Source: Acidovorax sp. A79 (GTDB taxonomy: Bacteria > Pseudomonadota > Gammaproteobacteria > Burkholderiales > Burkholderiaceae_C). Taken from it: a stretch of 64,000 nucleotides of DNA. Positions 1 through 6,392 of the stretch are shown here, one piece after another. The position numbers and the translations under genes are program-made. The notes under the pieces are model-generated. The model saw only the letters and a list, made by a program, of their open reading frames with translations. It made no database searches and was not told the DNA's origin. The stretch spans positions 5,248,501 to 5,312,500 of the forward strand of contig NZ_AP028672.1 of the NCBI RefSeq assembly GCF_041154505.1, given 5' to 3'. Within the stretch, counting starts at the first letter, position 1, and each line of letters starts with the position of its first letter.

Positions 1-81
1 GGGTGCACCCCGACCGAATTTCGCAGCAGGCAGACGGCCAACCAGCAGGGGATGGCGGAGCGCCTGCAGGCAACGGGGTGA
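1..81 (+). CDS. 3' end of an unidentified CDS (partial)
   Basis: Frame 1 is open from the first base of the window and ends in TGA at 79-81, giving a 26-residue C-terminal tail rich in Gln and Arg that ends in RLQATG. It runs in the same direction as the hydrolase that follows 57 bases later. The fragment is too short to assign a family, and it could be a chance open frame. The rest lies outside the window. Confidence 0.35.
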   Translation, partial: GCTPTEFRSRQTANQQGMAERLQATG

Positions 82-138
82 GGCACAGAAGGCGATTTCA
101 TCGTGGCGTGCCGACCAGACCCCGTGCAGAATGAAACG

Positions 139-1020
139 ATGAGCACCACCACCTCCTCCTTCCAGTCCAACGCAGACGGCACCCAGGCCACCACCTACAC
201 CTGGGCCCAAACCCCGGGCCAACCTGTGGGCGTCGTGCAAATCTCCCACGGCCTTGCCGAGCATGGCGAGCGCTACGACCGCTTTGCGCGGGCCCTCAAC
301 GCCGCAGGCTTCATCGTCCACGCCGTGGACCATCGCGGACACGGGCGCACCGCCGGTGGTCGGTTGGGAGACTTTGGCAGCGCTGGTTTCAGCGGCCTCA
401 TTGCCGACGTGGCCCAGTTCGGCGCACTGCTGCGCGCGCAGCACGCCGGCCTGCCGCTCTTCCTATTCGGCCACTCCATGGGCTCCTTCGCAGCGCAGGC
501 GGCCATCCTGGACCACTCCTCCACCTGGTCTGGCGTCATCCTGTCAGGCTCCACCGCCCTCGACCTGCTCGCTGCCGCCATGGCCAACGCCCCCGCTGAT
601 GCGCCCGCCGGGCTCGCGGCCTTCAACGCAGGCTTTGAGCACCGCACCGGCTACGAATGGCTGTCGCGCGACGCTGCGGAGGTAGACGCCTACGTCGCAG
701 ACCCCTGGTGCGGCTGGGACATGCCGGACGACGTGATCCCCTCGCTCTTCGCCCCCGCGCCCCGGCTGGCCGACCCCGCGCTGCTCGCGCGCATTCGCAG
801 CGACCTGCCCATCCTCATCGCATCCGGCGACGCAGACCCGCTGGCGGCAGGCGGGGTCTTGTTGGAGCAACTGGGGCAGCGGTATCGGGATGCGGGAGTG
901 GCCGATGTGACGGTCAAGCTGTACCCGGCGGCGCGGCATGAGATCTTGAACGAGACGAATCGGGATGAGGTGACGGGGGATATCGTGGCGTGGCTGCGGG
1001 CGCGTTCCCGCATTGCGTAG
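139..1020 (+). CDS. alpha/beta hydrolase (serine aminopeptidase S33 / monoacylglycerol lipase-like)
   Basis: A 293-aa cytosolic alpha/beta-hydrolase-fold protein. The nucleophile elbow GHSMG places Ser113 as nucleophile. SGDADP (Asp231/Asp233) supplies the likely acid and RHEI (His267) the base. The early HG motif in QISHGLAEHGERY and the DHRGHGRT segment are typical of the S33/lysophospholipase family, so it probably hydrolyses an ester or a monoglyceride; the substrate is unknown. The ATG at 139 is preferred because family homology starts near it. A GTG at 103 in the same frame, with AAGG about 10 bases upstream, would add 12 residues. A decayed second copy lies at about 2857-3442, beyond an oppositely oriented unrelated gene. 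Confidence 0.85.
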   Translation: MSTTTSSFQSNADGTQATTYTWAQTPGQPVGVVQISHGLAEHGERYDRFARALNAAGFIVHAVDHRGHGRTAGGRLGDFGSAGFSGLIADVAQFGALLRAQHAGLPLFLFGHSMGSFAAQAAILDHSSTWSGVILSGSTALDLLAAAMANAPADAPAGLAAFNAGFEHRTGYEWLSRDAAEVDAYVADPWCGWDMPDDVIPSLFAPAPRLADPALLARIRSDLPILIASGDADPLAAGGVLLEQLGQRYRDAGVADVTVKLYPAARHEILNETNRDEVTGDIVAWLRARSRIA

Positions 1021-1067
1021 TCACGGCTCCCGTAGCAGCAGTCTGTTGAAACAGCTCCCACGCCAGT

Positions 1068-2762
1068 TCATGCGAACAGCTCTGCCACCCTCTCCAGGAA
1101 TGCCTGCATGTTCAGCTCGGCGTCCAGCGTTTCGCGGGTGATGACGTCGGCGTTCCCGTGGCGCGCCCCGTACTCGATGCGAAGCTGCATTTGGCCGTCG
1201 TCGTCCAGTGCGTTGTCGTAGCCCATCCGGTACATACGCCAGATGTCGCCGCGGTGAGCCAGTGCCAAGAATCGATGCTCGTCGAGGCCCGTGATGGGTG
1301 GAAAGCAAAGGCACACCACTTCGATCGCGCCCTCACCAGCCCTGCCGGGCAGAGTGACCACATGGCACCTGAGGCCGTCCGGGGGGATGCGCGCGGAGCC
1401 AGGCAAGGTGGAGGCCTTGTCTTGCCACACGCGCGTGAGCTCGGATGCACCATCCGGACCTCCGAACCTGGCCCAAAAGCCGCCTGGGTCTTTGCGCAGG
1501 TCCTGGTGCAAGGCTTCGGTCACTTCATAGTGGTGACAGCGCCGCCCGCGCGGGTCGGGGGTGTGTGACTGCAGCGATGCAGGAATAGGGCGCAGTGCGG
1601 CCTGCCAGGCAGCTACGTCGTGCCAGCGGGCCAGCGGCGGCGTGTGGGCCAGCGCGGCGCGCACGGCCGCCAGGGCCTCGCGTTCCTGAGGGGCGCGCCA
1701 ATGGCTGCTGTGCTGCCAATGGTCCTCCAGCTCGCGGGCGATGTTGGCTGCCAATGGGTTGCCATTGAGGTGGGCGATGACGAGGCGCTGCGCATGCGGG
1801 AAGACCTCTTCACGCAGGCTGCGCGAGCCGTCGGAGCCGTCAGGGCGGTCCGACCAGGTGTAGGCGTTGCGGTAGGGAGTACGCACCGTGTCGGCGCTGG
1901 CGTCGTTGAGCAGTTGGTCCAGCCCCTGCAGGTCAGTGCACAGACCCGCCAGGGGCAGAACCCGACCACATACCAGCGCAAGGACCGCAGGCAATTGCGA
2001 CAGACGTTCGAGTGTCCAGCGGTGCAGGGAGCCCGGCCCGGGCTCGAAAAACGCCATGCCCAACTCGAAGGCGGTGTCCTGGTGGGGCTCGGGGCCCAGG
2101 GCTTGTGCCAGCACAGCGGTACAAGCGTCATGCCACACACGCAGGGTCAGGTTCAGCACTTCATAGCGCATCAGATTGACGGTCAGCACCTGGCGCACCG
2201 CACCGAGCCGTCGGGCGAGAACGATGGGCGCGCCGGGCTCGTCGGGTGGTGCAGCTTCCAGCTCAAAACCGCTGCCTGCCATAGCGCGCGCCAGGGCAGG
2301 GGCCAAAACTTCTCGCACCTCGCTCTCGCCGCGCAGCGCATCTGGCGGGCGAGCCCCCCAAGGCAGCTTTTCGGGGGGCGCCACAGGCGTGGCGGCTTGC
2401 GCGAACTCGGTCGGCACCACCCGGCCGTCGGGCAGAAAACCTACTCCCAGCGCCGCGTCATACGCCACCAATCCCAGCGCACCGGCAATCTCCACAGCCG
2501 CCTGATATGCGGGCATTTCGTCCACGCTCGGGAGGTCAAACTGCCATGCCGCGCGGCGACAGGCATCGGCCTGTTGCAGCGGTGTGGTGCGGCCCGCTAC
2601 CTTGAAGCGATCCTCGAACCGCAGCGCGAACTCAACGAAGCGCAGGTTCTTGCCATCGGCACGCGCGTGCAGTAACTCGCGCATGGCCTCCAGCGCCGCA
2701 AAGTTGTCGGGCAGCGGCAGGGCATGGCGCTGGGGGTCGAAGAGGTGAAGGCTAGAGGGCAT
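1068..2762 (-). CDS. hypothetical protein, 564 aa
   Basis: I do not recognise the family. The ATG at 2762 gives 564 aa; the frame stays open to 3044, but that extension is antisense to the decayed hydrolase copy and is not credible. The protein has no signal peptide or clear membrane segment. The N-terminal region (about residues 40-120) has the well-ordered feel of a conserved domain (FALRFEDRF, FDLPS, FLPDGRVVP). The C-terminal third is rich in Trp, Arg and Asp. The gene lies exactly between the intact hydrolase gene and its broken copy and is transcribed against both, so it probably arrived with, or caused, the duplication. Large unrecognised single proteins in such spots are sometimes effector or immunity-related, but nothing in the sequence proves that. 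Confidence 0.7.
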   Translation of the reverse strand: MPSSLHLFDPQRHALPLPDNFAALEAMRELLHARADGKNLRFVEFALRFEDRFKVAGRTTPLQQADACRRAAWQFDLPSVDEMPAYQAAVEIAGALGLVAYDAALGVGFLPDGRVVPTEFAQAATPVAPPEKLPWGARPPDALRGESEVREVLAPALARAMAGSGFELEAAPPDEPGAPIVLARRLGAVRQVLTVNLMRYEVLNLTLRVWHDACTAVLAQALGPEPHQDTAFELGMAFFEPGPGSLHRWTLERLSQLPAVLALVCGRVLPLAGLCTDLQGLDQLLNDASADTVRTPYRNAYTWSDRPDGSDGSRSLREEVFPHAQRLVIAHLNGNPLAANIARELEDHWQHSSHWRAPQEREALAAVRAALAHTPPLARWHDVAAWQAALRPIPASLQSHTPDPRGRRCHHYEVTEALHQDLRKDPGGFWARFGGPDGASELTRVWQDKASTLPGSARIPPDGLRCHVVTLPGRAGEGAIEVVCLCFPPITGLDEHRFLALAHRGDIWRMYRMGYDNALDDDGQMQLRIEYGARHGNADVITRETLDAELNMQAFLERVAELFA

Positions 2763-2856
2763 TGCGGGGCGAATACAAAGGGTTGGCTCGCGCAGCTTAG
2801 CCGGGATCAGGGCCGGGCAGCTTCGCCGCACGAGAGGGACTTCACGCTCGCGTCGC

Positions 2857-3442
2857 GTAGCAGCATGCCGGCCTCCCGCTCTTCCTGTTCGGGCACTCCA
2901 TGGGCTAGTTCGCAGCGCAGGCGGCGATTCTGAACCAAGAATCCACCTGGTTCGGCGCGGTCCTGTCAGGCTCCACCGCTCTCGACCTGTTCGCCGCCGG
3001 CATGGCCAGCGCCCCCGCCGACGCGCCCGCCGGGCTCGCTGCATTCAACGCAGGCTTCGAGCACCGCACCGGCGACGAATGGCTGTCGCGCGACGCCGCA
3101 GAGGTGGACGCCTACGTGGCAGACCCGTGGTGCGGCTGGGATGTGCCGGACGATGTGATCCCCGCGCTCTTCGCACCTGCGATGCGGCTGGCCGACCCCG
3201 CGCTGCTCGCGGGCATCCGCAGCGACCTGCCCATCCTGATCGCGTCCGGCGATGCGGACCCGTTGGCTGCAGGCGGGGTTTTATTGGAGTAACTGGGGCA
3301 GCGGTATCGGGATGCCGGTGTGGCTGATGTGACGGTCAAGCTGTATCCGGCGGCGCGGCATGAAATCCTGAATGAGACGGATCGGGATGAGGTGACGGGG
3401 GATGTTGTGGGGTGGCTACGGGGGCGGGTCGACGTGGCTTAG
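2857..3442 (+). pseudogene. 5'-truncated, nonsense-broken second copy of the alpha/beta hydrolase gene
   Basis: From about 2857 the DNA aligns almost base for base with 432-1020 of the intact hydrolase gene, in the same direction and frame. It keeps the GHSMG elbow, but the Ser codon two positions after that motif's Met is replaced by TAG (2906-2908). Further on, the CAA of the EQLGQRY segment is TAA (3290-3292). The frame then runs on to the natural TAG at 3440-3442. The first 40% of the gene is missing. With two stops and no start region it cannot make the enzyme. Substitutions are scattered along the whole length, so the duplication is old rather than recent. Confidence 0.9.
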
Positions 3443-3583
3443 CGTGTGCTCGACGTTTTGATTCCGGTCTGGTCAATGCTTGGTTTCGGATAGGACAGAT
3501 CGGTGCCGCTTTGCAAAGCTGACGCTCAACGTGGGCTTGGCAGCAATCGCGCGGCGCAAGCTTTTCGGAATGTGTGCCCCCGT

Positions 3584-3604
3584 CGGTGGTCATGCTGACC
3601 ACCG
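3584..3604. other. 9-bp inverted repeat just past the 3' end of the next gene
   Basis: CGGTGGTCA and TGACCACCG form a perfect 9-bp stem around a TGC loop. It lies 3 bases beyond the stop codon of the leftward gene at 3607-4260, where a terminator would be expected. There is no run of T on either strand, so a rho-independent terminator is only possible, not shown. Confidence 0.4.
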
Positions 3605-3606
3605 TA

Positions 3607-4260
3607 CTAGGCGCGCTCAGCGCTGAAAATCTCCTGGGCATACTCAAAACCTTTCGGGTTGGTGTTTCCGATTGATAGCAGCGCAACTTGTGCGAGTATG
3701 GTGCGGCTTAGGTATTGGTTTAGCAATTCAAGCACAAGTACGAGGTAGCTCTTCTCTGCTTCATTTTCCACACCCCGACCACGCTCGTTCGACTGCGAAT
3801 ACGTTGCAAACGGAGAGCCGTGGGAATGCTTTGAAAGCAGTCGGTAGATGGGCTTGAAATGACCTCCAATCAAAGAAAACTGCTCTGCCACTTCGTCATC
3901 TGTGAAATACATGTCGGAATGTCCTTTTTTGATTTTATCTGCTTTTGTTTTTGCAAGCTGAGAATATATCGTAGATCCTATTAATTTGGATTTTGCGCGA
4001 GGTAGGTTTTCTTCGAAGCTGTTCAGGATTTCTTGGTTTGCGCCGAATTCTTTGTATAGTCGGTACTTTTCGGAGTTCATGTGATAGAAATATAGTCCCA
4101 TCCGAAATGCTGATTCATCCTCGCTCAACCCAGGCTGGCTCAAATAGAGGTGACGGTGACACGTCTCTATCAAGGCACGGGTCAATGTGGCAACTGATGG
4201 AAAGTCCCAGAGGCCAGTGTTATTGATTTTGTTTCCTGGCAGCAATGCATTGATTGACAT
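3607..4260 (-). CDS. hypothetical protein (DUF5677-like pattern), 5' end uncertain
   Basis: From ATG 4260 this encodes 217 aa: mostly helical, rich in Lys, Ser and Asn, with a YRLLSKHSHG segment that recalls DUF5677-type proteins (weak resemblance). Codon use is much more AT-rich than the neighbours, pointing to transfer. The frame stays open upstream to 4494. The 78 codons between read like real protein (for example KALDKFERLILIAISFSDSS) but contain no ATG, GTG or TTG. So the gene may have lost its true start by deletion or frameshift, may use a rare start codon, or may begin at 4260. No function can be assigned. Confidence 0.55.
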   Translation of the reverse strand: MSINALLPGNKINNTGLWDFPSVATLTRALIETCHRHLYLSQPGLSEDESAFRMGLYFYHMNSEKYRLYKEFGANQEILNSFEENLPRAKSKLIGSTIYSQLAKTKADKIKKGHSDMYFTDDEVAEQFSLIGGHFKPIYRLLSKHSHGSPFATYSQSNERGRGVENEAEKSYLVLVLELLNQYLSRTILAQVALLSIGNTNPKGFEYAQEIFSAERA

Positions 4261-4875
4261 CGCGCTTAACGTTATTCGAGTGTAGACCTTCGTGCTTTCA
4301 ATGCCTAGGGTGGTTGTATGAATTCCGCCGGATGAGTCAGAAAAACTGATTGCAATTAATATTAGTCGTTCGAACTTGTCGAGTGCTTTGCGATAGTTGA
4401 CTTCAAGTGTTTTTGGATCGGAAGCTATGGTGAATTTTGCGTAATATAAATTGGAAAAACTTTGGGGTGAACTGGGCCGTGCGGAATGTAAAAGCTAAAT
4501 TTGGTATTGGTGGCTTGCGGTCTGTGCCTGCAAGCGCGGAGCCGCTTGAATAGTAGATTCAAAAATTCCTTGGCTCCACTAGGGTAAAATCGAAAATCAT
4601 ATCGGATCCGCATAAAGGGCTTGGTCCATCGTCTGGACGTTCCCGCCGTGAATCTGGCGGTTTTCGGAAGAATGCCTAATGTCGGGTTTGTCCTCAAAAA
4701 CACCATTGGGAAAAACTGTCTCAAAGCTAGCGTTGATTCGTAGCCGCTGGCTTGTAATTCGGAGCACGCTGACCGTAAGTCCATGGAGTGTCTAGAATAT
4801 TCCGCAAGGCTCAGCATTTACCCCGCAAGTTCTGCGGGATGCATCACGTCAGACATCATCGAGGGAAGCTGCGGC
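4261..4875. other. AT-rich stretch without a confident gene
   Basis: This 0.6-kb stretch holds the startless 5' extension of the leftward gene (to 4494) and then about 380 bases in which I see no convincing gene. A leftward 130-aa open frame (4425-4817) has no start context or recognisable motif. It is among the most AT-rich DNA in the window. The last 90 bases include in-frame upstream ATGs (from 4783) of the next gene, judged not to be its start. Confidence 0.5.
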
Positions 4876-5334
4876 ATGGTAGCGATTGAAGACCTTTATT
4901 CGACCCTGATCCGAGAAGGCGTACGCCGTAACCTCGACGTCGTGGCGGAGTTCTGCGTTGCGCCCCGCAACCGGCTGTTCGAGAAGAAAATCGATGTCGC
5001 GTGGGTCCGTAAGCGTGAAGACGCAAATCGCTTCGGCTCTCTGAGACGTTGGCAGATCGTGGCTGCGTTCGAAATTGAGGGGTACGACGTGCCTCTTGAT
5101 CGCCTGGAATTGCACACATCACAGATCAAGCAGCTCTGGGAAGAAGAGAGGGAGTGCTTCCCGTGCTTCGTACCCTTGTACACGTGGGCGTTCCACCGCA
5201 CTAATCCTGAATGGGGCAATGACAAGCCGGAACGCAAGATTCGGCAACGTGTTGAAGAGGCTCGGCGTCTGGGTGGCGTCGTGGATGTAAGGGACGGCCG
5301 TGACATGAGTTGGCTTGACGCTGTGGCCCGATGA
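4876..5334 (+). CDS. hypothetical protein with PD-(D/E)XK-like core
   Basis: A 152-aa protein if started at ATG 4876, which follows a good GAGGGAAG ribosome-binding site; an in-frame ATG at 4783 has none. The segment KKIDVAWV, followed about 25 residues later by VAAFEIEG, matches the strand-Asp / strand-Glu-x-Glu pattern of restriction-endonuclease-fold proteins, where an acidic pair lies on a beta-hairpin (inference). A second half rich in Glu, Arg and Trp follows. Its stop codon overlaps the start of the next gene (ATGATG), so the two are translationally coupled. Function unknown; a DNA-binding or nuclease role is a hypothesis. Confidence 0.65.
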   Translation: MVAIEDLYSTLIREGVRRNLDVVAEFCVAPRNRLFEKKIDVAWVRKREDANRFGSLRRWQIVAAFEIEGYDVPLDRLELHTSQIKQLWEEERECFPCFVPLYTWAFHRTNPEWGNDKPERKIRQRVEEARRLGGVVDVRDGRDMSWLDAVAR

Positions 5335-6209
5335 TGTCTACGTTAGGCGCCAAGCCGCGCACAACAATGCACAACGACCAGGCTCCAACCGAGGGAACTT
5401 GCAAGCTAACCGGCAAGACAGGCCCTTTCGTTGCGTCTCACATCATCCCTGAAGCGCTAACGCGACCCTCTGTACGAGGACGTCCCTTGTTTCAGTATGA
5501 GGAAGGTCGGCCTCCTACGCGACGCTGGACGAGTTGGTACGACTCGGCGCTTGTGACGGCGGACGGCGAGAGATATCTTTCTGACTTGGACAGTTGGGTG
5601 ATTTCCGAGCTTCGGAAGCATCGTTTGGTTTGGAGCGGATGGAGGGGCGATCAGCAACTAGGAGAACTGAACACCATCTTCTTCAAGTCTCTTGGTATCA
5701 GATCGGTTGAGAACATGGATACGAAGCGGCTTCGCCTCTTCTTTCACAGCCTTCTCTGGCGCGCGGCTGCAAGCGATGGAGACGAGTTCAGCGAAATTAC
5801 GGTTTCGCCTGAAGATCTTGCGGTACTGCGCGACGAAATATTGGGTTCGCTTGAATCTCCGTTGAGCTTTTTCCCGGTTCAACTGACGCAATTTTCAACA
5901 AAGGGGGTCGTCCACAACCACGCTCCGATTCGCGACGTCAAGTACTTGCCGAATCCGTATATGCCGAATGGCTCCCCGGTCGCGTTGCCGACGTTTCGCT
6001 TTTGCTTCGACGGGCTCATTGCACATATCCACTGTGCGACTCCGCTGGGGTATGGCTGCGAGGCATTGGGCAACCTGTTGCTCGGTAGCTCCACCTCGGT
6101 GGTGATCTCCACGATTCCTTTCGATGATTCCGCCCAGGCGCTCAATTTGTCTAAGGTGTTGTCTGAATCCGACGCCCGATTTGCTCCACCCGATGGGTTC
6201 GTCGCCTGA
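5331..6209 (+). CDS. hypothetical protein with HNH-like N-terminal motif
   Basis: A 292-aa protein beginning in the ATGATG that carries the stop of the upstream gene; starts at 5334 or 5367 are also possible. Near the N-terminus CKLTGKTGPF then VASHIIPEAL resembles the CxLC...SHIIP opening of a family of HNH-like proteins. The second Cys and the later Cys pair expected in that family are missing (the place reads LVTADGERYLSDLDSW), so metal binding and nuclease activity are doubtful. The remaining 200 residues are soluble and unrecognised. Its tight coupling to the PD-(D/E)XK-like gene suggests the two proteins act together. Confidence 0.65.
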   Translation: MMSTLGAKPRTTMHNDQAPTEGTCKLTGKTGPFVASHIIPEALTRPSVRGRPLFQYEEGRPPTRRWTSWYDSALVTADGERYLSDLDSWVISELRKHRLVWSGWRGDQQLGELNTIFFKSLGIRSVENMDTKRLRLFFHSLLWRAAASDGDEFSEITVSPEDLAVLRDEILGSLESPLSFFPVQLTQFSTKGVVHNHAPIRDVKYLPNPYMPNGSPVALPTFRFCFDGLIAHIHCATPLGYGCEALGNLLLGSSTSVVISTIPFDDSAQALNLSKVLSESDARFAPPDGFVA

Positions 6210-6392
6210 TAATTCCGTTGAGGAGATGTCGGTTGCGCTGTCTTGCCACCCTTTATGTCGAGCGTTGAGCGCCCGCTTTAGGCAGCGCCACTTAGTGCGC
6301 TCGGCCTACAGTGCGCGTTCGACGGTTGCTGACTACTAACGCTGTTCGGCTGCCAGTACCCCAACGTTCGATTCAGTGTCTCGCGGACCTCT

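Noticed and set aside
3336..3686. Leftward 116-aa frame over the end of the hydrolase relic
   Set aside because: It lies antisense to the decayed gene and overlaps the end of the next gene; composition is not protein-like and there is no start signal.
4261..4275. GTTAAGC just before an ATG on the minus strand, like an integron core site
   Set aside because: No partner site or attC-like arms occur within 60-130 bases and no integrase is present. The bases fall in a coding-like frame.
4425..4817. Leftward 130-aa frame in the AT-rich stretch
   Set aside because: No ribosome-binding site or motif, and it overlaps the startless extension of the neighbouring gene in another frame.
6258..6275. GTTGAGC core-like motif downstream of the HNH-like gene
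   Set aside because: No matching RYYYAAC partner or folded attC structure, so chance is the simpler explanation.
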